From Curtobacterium sp. ER1/6 (lineage in GTDB: Bacteria > Actinomycetota > Actinomycetes > Actinomycetales > Microbacteriaceae): DNA of 64,000 bases. Positions 1 through 7,585 of this stretch are shown here, one piece after another (position 1 is the first letter of the stretch; the number at the start of each line of letters is the position of its first letter). The stretch lies in contig NZ_MJAK01000008.1 of the NCBI RefSeq assembly GCF_001742745.1, positions 62,086-126,085 on the forward strand. The letters are read 5' to 3'. A model generated the notes under the pieces. The model did not search any database. It was not told the origin of the DNA and was given only the letters and a program-made list of their open reading frames with translations. The position numbers and the translations under genes were made by a program.

Positions 1-1
1 C

Positions 2-532
2 TGGGCACTGAGCCTCGCGGGCGACGGGCAGGCCTTCGGCAGGGTCTTCGACCGGCATGCCGCGAGGCTCCGGCGGCACGCGGTCGGCCTCGTTCCGACC
101 TCGGCGGTCGCCGACGCGGACGACGTCGTCGCGATGACGTTCCTCGAGGCGTGGCGCCGCCGGGACACCGTCCGTTTCGTCGACGACTCCCTGCTGCCGT
201 GGCTCCTCGTGACGGCGACGAACACGGCGCACAACGTCACCCGGTCGACTCGTCGGCACCGTGCCTTCCTCGGCCGGTTCCCGATGCCCGAACCGGCGCC
301 GGACCCCGCAGAGCAGTTCTCCGACGGCGGCGCGGTCGCCGCGATGGGTCGGCTCTCGCTCGACGACCAGCGCGTCCTGACGCTCTGTGTGCTCGAGGGG
401 CTCGGCGAACGCGAGGCAGCCGCCGTCCTCGGCGTGCGGCCCGGGACGGTGAAGTCCCGACTCCACCGGGCGAAGGCCCGGCTCCACCAGCGGTACACAG
501 CCACAGCGGAACCCCTCGGAGGCGCACTGTGA
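2..532 (+). CDS. ECF-type RNA polymerase sigma factor (5' end outside window)
   Basis: The reading frame is open from the first bases of the window, so the start lies upstream; about 176 residues are visible. Sigma region 2 is seen in the frame before the first ATG (VADADDVVAMTFLEAWRR) and region 4 near the C-terminus as a clear helix-turn-helix (EREAAAVLGVRPGTVKSRL). Such proteins direct RNA polymerase to a small regulon. The stop codon overlaps the GTG start of the next gene (GTGA), so the two are likely translationally coupled, and the neighbour is a plausible anti-sigma or signal protein. The ATG at 134 is inside region 2 and is not the start. Confidence 0.88.
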   Translation, partial: WALSLAGDGQAFGRVFDRHAARLRRHAVGLVPTSAVADADDVVAMTFLEAWRRRDTVRFVDDSLLPWLLVTATNTAHNVTRSTRRHRAFLGRFPMPEPAPDPAEQFSDGGAVAAMGRLSLDDQRVLTLCVLEGLGEREAAAVLGVRPGTVKSRLHRAKARLHQRYTATAEPLGGAL

Positions 533-1437
533 ACGACGACTTCTCCCCACGCCTGACCGCGATGCGCGACGCGCTCGTCGCCGAGGTCGACCGGACCGGC
601 GCTGCCGGCACCACTCCGGTCCGGCGCCGACGCCCGACCCGGGCCACGGTGCTGGCCGTCCTCGCGGCGTTCGTGGTCGGTGGCGGGCTCACCGGCGGCT
701 TGACCGCGGCCGCGCTCCCCGGAGCAGACCCGGACGCCGCCGTCGAGACCCAGCTGGCGACGTCCGCGCGGTACCAGGTGGAGGAGAGCAACCACGCGAC
801 GGTGCTCGGGACCCCGACCTTCCTCGTCACGCACGGCGACCGGACCATCACGCTGGACGACCGACCGCGCGGAGCCGACGCGATCACGGTGTCGTGGACG
901 TGCCTGGACCGGGCGGACCTCCGGGTGGCGGTCGACGGGACGCGCGTGGATGTCGGCGACCCGTGCCTGCCCTCGACCGAGGACGTCGACCGCACGTCGT
1001 GGAGCATGACCCCCGTGGATGGCTCCGGCAACAGCACGGTCACGCTGTCGGGTTCCGGGCCGGCGCGCTACGCCGTGTGGGTGTCGTGGATGCAGCGGGC
1101 GACGATCGCCGAGCCGTCGCCGCAGCAGGACGCCGAGACCGCCGACGGGGTCGTCACGCTGCAGGAGTACACCACGGCCTTCAACCGGCTGCAGGCGTGC
1201 ATGGCGCAGGCGGGGCACCCGATGGGTGAGGTCCCGCTCACGTACTCCGCCGACGGGCTCTGGAGCTCGACGCCGGGCGGCGACGGACCCTGGTACCAGT
1301 ACGGCATCGCCTCGGAGAGCGTGGAGGCGTTCGATACCCAGTGCTACCCGCGGGAGTTCGACGACGTCGACACGATCTGGCAGGGCGAGCACCCGATGCC
1401 GTACGAGCCGCCCGTGGATCCGGCGCTGCGCGACTGA
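529..1437 (+). CDS. Single-span membrane protein, possible anti-sigma partner
   Basis: 302 residues from GTG 529, chosen because it forms a GTGA overlap with the sigma factor stop. The first ~35 residues are cytoplasmic and basic at their end (PVRRRRPTRA). One membrane helix follows at about residues 40-62, then an extracytoplasmic domain of ~235 residues with scattered cysteines (TCLD, DPCLPS, LQACMAQ, TQCYP). No named domain was recognised, and a zinc-binding anti-sigma motif was not seen. Position directly after an ECF sigma gene suggests a regulator or a target of that sigma, but this is inference from context. Confidence 0.75.
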   Translation: MNDDFSPRLTAMRDALVAEVDRTGAAGTTPVRRRRPTRATVLAVLAAFVVGGGLTGGLTAAALPGADPDAAVETQLATSARYQVEESNHATVLGTPTFLVTHGDRTITLDDRPRGADAITVSWTCLDRADLRVAVDGTRVDVGDPCLPSTEDVDRTSWSMTPVDGSGNSTVTLSGSGPARYAVWVSWMQRATIAEPSPQQDAETADGVVTLQEYTTAFNRLQACMAQAGHPMGEVPLTYSADGLWSSTPGGDGPWYQYGIASESVEAFDTQCYPREFDDVDTIWQGEHPMPYEPPVDPALRD

Positions 1438-1453
1438 CCGGCCGGCACCGCAA

Positions 1454-1497
1454 CGGACGGGAGGCGCGGTGCCAGCTGGCACCGCGCCTCCCGTCCG
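1454..1497. terminator. Perfect 44-nt palindrome, GGACGGGAGGC family
   Basis: Every base from 1454 to 1497 pairs about the centre 1475/1476. The outer arms are CGGACGGGAGGC and its complement. It lies between two convergent genes (stops at 1437 and 1688), where a bidirectional terminator is expected. No U-tract follows, as is common in high-GC actinobacteria. The same arms recur at several other 3' ends in the window. Confidence 0.75.
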
Positions 1498-1521
1498 ACG
1501 GTCAGACCGTCCGTCGCCCGT

Positions 1522-1632
1522 TGCGACATTGCACTCGTCGAACGACAGCTGTTCTGTCGCACCATGCTCGTGCATCGGATGCGTGCGCATGATGCGACAA
1601 GACCGCTGTCGAACGACAGCGGTCTTGTCGCG
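1522..1632. repeat. Two 40-nt imperfect repeats, each a hairpin
   Basis: Copy 1 is 1522-1561 and copy 2 is 1593-1632, 71 nt apart. Both begin TGCGACA, end with TGTCGC, and share the central block GTCGAACGACAG. Copy 2 is an almost perfect 18-bp stem with a two-base loop; copy 1 is a weaker version. They sit in the convergent gap downstream of the molybdopterin oxidoreductase. They could be a tandem terminator or a small mobile palindrome; function unknown. Confidence 0.7.
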
Positions 1633-1687
1633 GGATGCGTGCAGACTCAGCGCGACCGACCGGAACCACCGACCGAGCCCGCGCCGC

Positions 1688-3994
1688 CTACACCCCCGCG
1701 GGCACCGCCACCCGCGTCAACCGCACCGGCACCGCCTTCGACACCGGCGTGTTGCTGCCCTTCGCCGCGCTGTCGAGCGGCACGAGCACGTTCGCCTCCG
1801 GGAAGTACGCGGCCGCGCAGCCTCGGGCGCTCGGGTACGCGACGACCCGGTAGTCCCGCAGCACCCGCTCGACGTCGTCGTCCCACACCGTCGCGACGTC
1901 GACCCGGTCGCCGTCCTGCAGCCCGAGCTCGGTGAGGTCGTCCGGGTTCACGAACACGACGTGCCGCCCCTTCTTGATGCCCCGGTACCGGTCGTTCAGG
2001 CTGTAGATCGTCGTGTTGTACTGGTCGTGGGCGCGCAGCGTCTGCAGCAGCAGGGTGCCCTCGGGGCGCTCGACGTGCTCCAGCTCGTTGACGGTGATCA
2101 TCGCCTTGCCGGTCTTCGTGCCGAACGAACGCGAGTCGCGGGGACCGTTCGGCAGGACGAAGCCCTCCTTGCTCGCGGCGCGGCGGGAGTAGTCCTCGAA
2201 GCCGGGGACGACGTGGCTGATGTGGTCGCGGATGACGTCGTAGTCGTCACGCATGCCCTGCCAGTCCACTGCCACGCGGTCGCCGAGCGTGGCCTTCGCC
2301 AGCTCGCAGACGATCGCGACCTCGGACAGCAGGCCCGGGGCGACCGGCGGCACTTGGCCGTGGCTGCCGTGCACGGAGCACACGGTGTCCTCGACGGAGA
2401 CGAACTGCGGGCCCGCGGCCTGCACGTCGATCTCGGTGCGACCCATCGTGGGCAGGATCAGGGCTTCGTCGCCGACCACGGCGTGCGAGCGGTTCAGCTT
2501 GGTCGACACCTGCACGGTCATCTCGGTGCCGCGGAACGCCGCCTCGGCGAGCTGCGAGTCCGAGATGGCCGCGACGAGGTTGCCGCCCATGCCCATCCAG
2601 AACGTGATCTCGCCGCGCTGCATCGCCGTGATGCCCTTGAGCGCGTCGACCCCGTGTTCGCGCGGCGGCTCGAAGTGGAACTCCTTCGCCAACGCGTCGA
2701 GGAACGAGTCGGGCATCTGCTCCCAGATGCCCATCGTGCGGTCGCCCTGCACGTTGCTGTGCCCGCGGATCGGCGAGGCGCCGGCGCCCGGACGGCCGAT
2801 GTTCCCGCGGAGGAGCAGGAGGTTGATGATCTCCTTGATCGTGTCGACGGCCTTGGTGTGCTGCGTGATGCCCATCGCCCACGTGATGATCGTCCGCTCG
2901 GAGCGCATGTAGCGCTCGGCGAGCTCGTCGATCTCCTCGAGGGTGAGCCCGGTCGCGCGCACGACCTCGTCGTCGTCGACCTGCAGGACGTGCTCGACGA
3001 ACGCCTCGTACCCGCTGGTGTGCTCGGCGATGAAGGCGTGGTCGACGACCGTGCCGGGGGCGGCGAGCTCGGCCTGCACGACGCGCTTCGAGAGCGCCTG
3101 CAGCAGCGCCATGTCGCCGCCGAGCCGGATCTGCACGAACTGGTCGGCGATCTCGGTCCCGCGGCCGACGACGCCCCGGACCTTCTGCGGGTTCTTGTAG
3201 CGCTTCAGGCTCGACTCCGGCAGCGGGTTCACGGCGACGATCTCGGCGCCGTTCTCCTTGGCGTCCTCGAGCGCGGTGAGCATCCGGGGGTGGTTCGTGC
3301 CCGGGTTCTGGCCCATCACGATGATGAGCTCGGTCTCCTCGAAGTCGTCGTACGCGATGGTCGACTTGCCGATGCCGACGACCTCGGCCATCGCCAGGCT
3401 CGTCGACTCGTGGCACATGTTCGAGCAGTCGGGCAGGTTGTTCGTGCCGAAGGCCCGGACGAACAGCTGGTAGACGAAGGCCGCCTCGTTCGAGGTGCGC
3501 CCGGACGTGTAGAACGACGCCTGGTCGGGGGAGTCGAGCCCGTTCAGCTTGTCGGCGATGATCCGGAACGCCCGCTCCCAGCTGACCGGCTGGTAGTGGT
3601 CCTTCCCCGCGGGCTTCCAGACCGGTTCGGTGATGCGGCCCTGCATGCCGAGCCAGTACTCCGTCTTGTCGGCGAGGTCGTCGACCGAGTGCTCCGCCCA
3701 GAACGACCGCGGCACGAGCACCGGGGTGGCCTCCCACACGACCGCCTTGGCGCCGTTCTCGCAGAACTCGGCGGTCTTGCGCTTGTCCGGGTCCGGCCAG
3801 GCGCAGCTCATGCAGTCGAACCCGCCCTTCTGGTTCAGGTTCAGCATGAGCTTGGCGGTGCGTGCGACGCCGAGCTGCTCGATCGCCGGGGTCATCGAGT
3901 GCAGGACACCGGGGACGCCGGCCGCCCACTCCTTCGGCTCGCCGACCGTCATCTCGGCGTCGGTCACGTCGTCCTTCGGGGGCTGTTCGGTCAC
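1688..3994 (-). CDS. FdhF/YdeP-type molybdopterin oxidoreductase, alpha subunit
   Basis: 768 residues from GTG 3994, which overlaps the fdhD stop (GTGA). It belongs to the molybdopterin-binding formate dehydrogenase-like family (YdeP group). An N-terminal cysteine cluster (C61, C64, C78, in FDCMSCAWPDP and EFCENG) would hold an iron-sulfur centre. The NMCHES motif around C194 is where the molybdenum ligand sits in formate dehydrogenases. The C-terminal dinucleotide-binding domain includes QYNTTIYSLNDRYRG. No beta, gamma or electron-transfer subunit is adjacent, so this is probably a soluble single-subunit enzyme. Formate as substrate is not established for YdeP relatives. The adjoining fdhD, moeA and mobA supply its cofactor. 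Confidence 0.92.
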   Translation of the reverse strand: MTEQPPKDDVTDAEMTVGEPKEWAAGVPGVLHSMTPAIEQLGVARTAKLMLNLNQKGGFDCMSCAWPDPDKRKTAEFCENGAKAVVWEATPVLVPRSFWAEHSVDDLADKTEYWLGMQGRITEPVWKPAGKDHYQPVSWERAFRIIADKLNGLDSPDQASFYTSGRTSNEAAFVYQLFVRAFGTNNLPDCSNMCHESTSLAMAEVVGIGKSTIAYDDFEETELIIVMGQNPGTNHPRMLTALEDAKENGAEIVAVNPLPESSLKRYKNPQKVRGVVGRGTEIADQFVQIRLGGDMALLQALSKRVVQAELAAPGTVVDHAFIAEHTSGYEAFVEHVLQVDDDEVVRATGLTLEEIDELAERYMRSERTIITWAMGITQHTKAVDTIKEIINLLLLRGNIGRPGAGASPIRGHSNVQGDRTMGIWEQMPDSFLDALAKEFHFEPPREHGVDALKGITAMQRGEITFWMGMGGNLVAAISDSQLAEAAFRGTEMTVQVSTKLNRSHAVVGDEALILPTMGRTEIDVQAAGPQFVSVEDTVCSVHGSHGQVPPVAPGLLSEVAIVCELAKATLGDRVAVDWQGMRDDYDVIRDHISHVVPGFEDYSRRAASKEGFVLPNGPRDSRSFGTKTGKAMITVNELEHVERPEGTLLLQTLRAHDQYNTTIYSLNDRYRGIKKGRHVVFVNPDDLTELGLQDGDRVDVATVWDDDVERVLRDYRVVAYPSARGCAAAYFPEANVLVPLDSAAKGSNTPVSKAVPVRLTRVAVPAGV

Positions 3995-4866
3995 GGTGCG
4001 CTCACTGTCTCTCGCTGGGGCTCTGCGGTGCGGGCGGGCTCGACGATCCGCTCCGGTCGGCTGTAGACGACCATGCTCTGGCCGCGGAGGAAGCCGACGA
4101 TCGTGATGCCGACCTCCTTCGCCAGGTCGACGGCGAGCGACGACGGTGCGGACACCGCGGCGAGCACCGGGATCCCGGCCATCGACGCCTTCTGCGTCAG
4201 CTCGAAGCTCGCCCGCCCGGAGACCATGAGGACGGTGCCGCTCAGGGGCAGCCGTCCCTCCTTCACGGCCCAGCCCACGACCTTGTCGACGGCGTTGTGC
4301 CGCCCGACGTCCTCGCGGAGGACGAGCATGCGCCCGGTCCGGCCGTCGAACAGGGCCGCCGCGTGCAGGCCGCCGGTCTTCTCGAAGACGTCCTGGGCCT
4401 CGCGGAGCCGGTCCGGGAACGTCGCGAGGAGGCCCGGGTCGAGCACGAGGTCGTCGTGCTGCACCGCGTGCTGCGAGGTGGTCCGGACGGCGTCGATGCT
4501 CGCCTTGCCGCACAGGCCGCAGGAGCTGGTCGTGTAGAAGGCGCGCTCGAGGCTCGGGTCCGGCGCGGGGACGCCAGCGGCCAGCGTCACGTCGAGCACG
4601 TTGTACGTGTTCAGGCCCTCGTCGGTCGCGCCGGCGCAGTACCGCGCGGCGGCGAAGTCGTCACCGCGGGCGATGACGCCCTCGGACACCAGGAACCCGG
4701 CGGCGAGGTCGACGTCGTTGCCCGGGGTCCGCATGGTGATCGCGAGCGAGTTGCCGCCGACGCGGATCTCGAGCGGTTCCTCGACCGCCAGCAGGTCGTC
4801 GCGCACGGAGCGCGACGTCGCGACCGTGATGCGGGTGACGCGCTTCCGCGCGGTGATCCGGCTCAT
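3991..4866 (-). CDS. fdhD: Sulfur carrier protein FdhD
   Basis: 291 residues. FdhD passes sulfur from a cysteine desulfurase to the molybdenum cofactor of formate dehydrogenase. The functional pair is visible as C116-GL-C119 (SSCGLCGKASID), matching the CxxC of the E. coli protein. Further family blocks are RTPGNDVDLAAGFLVSEG and EDVGRHNAVDKVVG. The gene overlaps the oxidoreductase start by four bases, which points to that enzyme as its client. It starts 73 nt after the moeA stop. Confidence 0.95.
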   Translation of the reverse strand: MSRITARKRVTRITVATSRSVRDDLLAVEEPLEIRVGGNSLAITMRTPGNDVDLAAGFLVSEGVIARGDDFAAARYCAGATDEGLNTYNVLDVTLAAGVPAPDPSLERAFYTTSSCGLCGKASIDAVRTTSQHAVQHDDLVLDPGLLATFPDRLREAQDVFEKTGGLHAAALFDGRTGRMLVLREDVGRHNAVDKVVGWAVKEGRLPLSGTVLMVSGRASFELTQKASMAGIPVLAAVSAPSSLAVDLAKEVGITIVGFLRGQSMVVYSRPERIVEPARTAEPQRETVSAP

Positions 4867-4939
4867 GGTCCGGGTCTACCATCCACGTCCGACTGCCGCC
4901 AGGGCGGTGCGGATCTCGCCGTCCTGCCTGTCCCGGTCC

Positions 4940-6139
4940 TCAGGACCACGGCAGTCGGACGGGAGGCACGGCATCGCCCGCCACGCGGCCCCCGGACCCG
5001 ACGACCATCAGGCCGTCCGCGTCGGCCAGGCCGCGCAGCATCGCCGACGTCTGGTGGGACGCCGGCACGGCACCGTCGGGCGTCGCCCGGTACGCGAGCA
5101 CCAGTCCTCCCGGACGGTCGTTCGGCACGTCGACCGCCAGTCGGACCGACCCGGTCGGCTCGAGCGGGCGTCCGAGCAGCCCGGCGACGAGCGGCCCGCC
5201 GAGCAGCACGAGGCCGACCATCGCGGCCATCGGGTTGCCGGGCAGGCAGAGGTACAGGGTGGTGCCCCGGCGGGCGAGGAGCATCGGGCGTCCGGGGCGC
5301 ACGTCGACCCGGTCGACGAGGAGCTCGGCGCCGATGCGGTCGAGCGCACCGCGGACGTGGTCGGTCGACGACCCCGCCGTCCCGCCGGTGGTCACGACGA
5401 GGCGCTCGCGGGCGGCGTCCAGGACCCGGGCGGTGTGGTCGGCGTCGTCGGACACCCGCTCGGTGGCCACCGGCTCGGCGCCGGACGAGCGGAGCACCGC
5501 GGGCAGCGTGTGCGTGAAGACGTCGCGGACCTGCCCCGGGCGGGGCACGCCGCTGCCGACGATCTCGTCGCCGAGCACCGCCACCCGGGCGGTCGGGGCG
5601 GGCGCGACGAGCACGTCGTCGACGCCGGAGGCCGCGGCCAGTGCCGCTCGGGGCGGCGTGAGGACCGTGCCGCCGGCGAAGAGCACCTGCCCGAGCGCGA
5701 CCTCCTCGCCCGCTGGTCGGACGTGGCGACGCGTCGAGGGCGTGTGCCGGACGAGGAACCCGGCGTGGTCGACCGCGGCGTCCTCGGAGCGGACCACGGC
5801 GTCGGTGCCCGGCGGCACGGGGGCCCCGGTCGTGATCGGCCGCGCGTGCCCGGGCGTCAGGCGTTCGGCCGACGGCACCGCACCGGCGACGATGGCCGTC
5901 CCGAGCACCCACGGGCCGTCACCGGCGACCGCCCAGCCGTCCATCGCGGCACCGTCGTGCCCGGGGACCGCGCCCGGCGCGAGCAGGTCGCCGACGAGCG
6001 TCCGTCCGAGCGCACCGACCAGGTCGAGCCGCACCGGACCGGCACCGAGGTCCCGGACGGCACTCTCCGCGGCGAGCCGACCGCCCTGCCGGTGGGCCTC
6101 GGCGCGGGCGTCGTCCCAGGGGAGGAGGACCGCCGTCAC
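4940..6139 (-). CDS. moeA: Molybdopterin molybdenumtransferase MoeA
   Basis: 399 residues, normal family length. MoeA inserts molybdenum into adenylated molybdopterin. Recognisable blocks are PGHDGAAMDGWAV near residue 60, ITTGAPVPPGTDAVV, the TTGGTAGSSTDHV region (normally TTGGVSVG-like), and LCLPGNPMAAMVG. Start is GTG 6139, overlapping the stop of the DUF6457 gene (GTGA). The 3' end carries one GACGGGAGGC half-arm inside coding sequence, judged coincidental. Confidence 0.95.
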   Translation of the reverse strand: MTAVLLPWDDARAEAHRQGGRLAAESAVRDLGAGPVRLDLVGALGRTLVGDLLAPGAVPGHDGAAMDGWAVAGDGPWVLGTAIVAGAVPSAERLTPGHARPITTGAPVPPGTDAVVRSEDAAVDHAGFLVRHTPSTRRHVRPAGEEVALGQVLFAGGTVLTPPRAALAAASGVDDVLVAPAPTARVAVLGDEIVGSGVPRPGQVRDVFTHTLPAVLRSSGAEPVATERVSDDADHTARVLDAARERLVVTTGGTAGSSTDHVRGALDRIGAELLVDRVDVRPGRPMLLARRGTTLYLCLPGNPMAAMVGLVLLGGPLVAGLLGRPLEPTGSVRLAVDVPNDRPGGLVLAYRATPDGAVPASHQTSAMLRGLADADGLMVVGSGGRVAGDAVPPVRLPWS

Positions 6140-6456
6140 CGGGCGTCGGGCTCGGAGGACCCGGAGGGCTCGGGGGACGCGGAGGGCTCGGAGGGTGCGG
6201 GGGCCTCGCCGCGGGCCAGGGCCAGGCGGGTGGCGGTCGCCGCGGCGTCGCTGACGTCGGCGCTCGACCCGCCCCGGAGTCCCGCGGCGTACCCGGCCAG
6301 GAAGGTGGTGAGCGGGGCGGCCGGACGGGCGACGCCGTGTGCGGCGTCACGCGCGAGGTCGAGCACGACGTCGCGGTCGAGCGTGAAGTCCTCGGGGAAC
6401 CCGAGCGCCTCGGCGAGCTCGGCGGTCCATGCGGCGAGGACGTCGTCAGTGGTCAT
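6136..6456 (-). CDS. DUF6457 family protein
   Basis: 106 residues from ATG 6456; the longer frame to 6525 is not needed, and ATG 6456 lies 4 bases after the mobA stop. The conserved part (VLAAWTAELAEALG, DLARDAAHGVARPAAPLTTF) matches the small helical family often found beside actinobacterial mobA/moeA. The last ~25 residues are Pro/Ser/Glu-rich and low-complexity. Molecular function is unknown; position between mobA and moeA suggests a role in molybdenum cofactor maturation. Confidence 0.82.
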   Translation of the reverse strand: MTTDDVLAAWTAELAEALGFPEDFTLDRDVVLDLARDAAHGVARPAAPLTTFLAGYAAGLRGGSSADVSDAAATATRLALARGEAPAPSEPSASPEPSGSSEPDAR

Positions 6457-6460
6457 GCGG

Positions 6461-7069
6461 TCAGTCAAGCAGCCCCGACCCGTCGGTGACCCGCGCGGCG
6501 TCGGCCGGTTCGTCCACGTCCGCACAGAGTCCGGCGGCCAGCGGGACCTCGACGATCCTGAGGTCCGCGGTCAGCCGCCGGACCGCCGCACCGTCGGGAT
6601 CGTCGAGCGCCCGGACCGCCGCACGCAGCGCGTCCGAGCGGTACAGGGCGAGCAGCGGTTGCCGGTGCCCGCCCTCGTCGACCGCGACGAGCCCGTCGGT
6701 GTCGTCACCCGCGTCGTCGGCGGCGCCGAGCAGCTGCGCGACGGCGGCCTCGGGGCGGACGAGGTCGCACGCGAGCACGAGCGTCCACGGTGCCGGGTCG
6801 GCGACGGCGACGAGGCCCGCGGCGATCGCGGCGACCGGTCCGCCGAAGGGCGGGTCCTCGCGGGCGTGGACGACCCCGTCGGGGGCCGAGCGCCCGTCGC
6901 GGAGCCCGACGAGCACGACCGTCGCTGCCCGTCCGGCCGCGGCGACCGCGTGGTCCGACAGCGCCAGGCCCCCCGAGACGAGCGCCGTCTTGTCGACCCC
7001 GCCCATGCGCGACGCCCGCCCGCCTGCCAGGAGGACGGCGTCGTGCGCCACGCTCACCGTCCCGGCCAT
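6461..7069 (-). CDS. mobA: Molybdenum cofactor guanylyltransferase MobA-like
   Basis: 202 residues from ATG 7069; an in-frame extension to 7372 runs antisense through the bacteriocin gene and is rejected. The N-terminal LAGGRASRMGGVDKTAL is the nucleotidyltransferase signature that binds GTP. VLACDLVRPEA carries the metal-binding aspartate. MobA converts Mo-molybdopterin into the guanine dinucleotide form used by formate dehydrogenase-type enzymes. It is the first gene of a five-gene minus-strand block ending in that enzyme. Confidence 0.9.
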   Translation of the reverse strand: MAGTVSVAHDAVLLAGGRASRMGGVDKTALVSGGLALSDHAVAAAGRAATVVLVGLRDGRSAPDGVVHAREDPPFGGPVAAIAAGLVAVADPAPWTLVLACDLVRPEAAVAQLLGAADDAGDDTDGLVAVDEGGHRQPLLALYRSDALRAAVRALDDPDGAAVRRLTADLRIVEVPLAAGLCADVDEPADAARVTDGSGLLD

Positions 7070-7148
7070 CCCTGCACCGTACCCGCCCTTCTCAGACGAG
7101 GCAGTCACCTGGTACACCAGACACCAAACATCACAGGAGGGGAGTTCG

Positions 7149-7538
7149 ATGCGGAACACACGGAAGACGGTCACGGCCGTCGCCGGGACGATCACGGCGT
7201 TGATGGGAGTGCTCGCGTTCGGTGCCCCGGCCCACGCCGGGACGGCGGTTCCTCCCAAACCGGTCGAGCACGGCATGGTGATGCCGGCGGACGGCCAGGG
7301 CACCTCGCGGTACGTCTCGCACCCGGAGGGTGGCGGGACGTGGACCCACGGGACGGACGGTGCGAACAACACCGCCTACTCGAACTTCCACCACTCGTCG
7401 CGGAAGCACGGCTCGTCGGTGCAGAACGGGAGAGGGCGGGTGCGGCGGAGCGCTGACACGCGAGCAGGCTCCACCGCACGCGCGTCCATCACGAAGACCT
7501 ACGCCGGCAACTCGGCGTACTACCGGTTCGTCAAGTAG
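7149..7538 (+). CDS. Lactococcin 972 family bacteriocin precursor
   Basis: 129 residues from ATG 7149, preceded by AGGAGG at 7135-7140 (8-base spacing). The first 30 residues form a Sec signal peptide ending APAHA. The ~99-residue mature part has the hallmarks of the lactococcin 972 family: GGGTWTHG, then SNFHHSSRKHGSSV, and an aromatic C-terminus SAYYRFVK. Lactococcin 972 itself binds lipid II and blocks septum formation. The next two genes are the usual partners of this family, a DUF1430-type membrane protein and an ABC ATPase. A 12-nt inverted repeat (CTGGT-AC-ACCAG, 7109-7120) lies upstream in the divergent promoter region. The mature region is longer than lactococcin 972 (66 residues), with an extra basic stretch GRGRVRRSADTR. 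Confidence 0.9.
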   Translation: MRNTRKTVTAVAGTITALMGVLAFGAPAHAGTAVPPKPVEHGMVMPADGQGTSRYVSHPEGGGTWTHGTDGANNTAYSNFHHSSRKHGSSVQNGRGRVRRSADTRAGSTARASITKTYAGNSAYYRFVK

Positions 7539-7585
7539 GGACCGGGTCGGGACGGTGGCGACGTCACCGTCCCGACCTGCACCCC

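Noticed and set aside
1019..4066. Very long plus-strand frame (1015 codons) opposite the oxidoreductase and fdhD
   Set aside because: It is the mirror of two recognised genes in GC-rich DNA; the translation is Arg/His/Val-rich without domains.
4956..4967. GGACGGGAGGC arm at the 3' end of moeA
   Set aside because: Single arm within conserved coding sequence with no complementary partner nearby.
7070..7372. N-terminal extension of the MobA-like protein
   Set aside because: It would read through the bacteriocin gene on the opposite strand; LAGGRASRMGG is correctly placed from ATG 7069.
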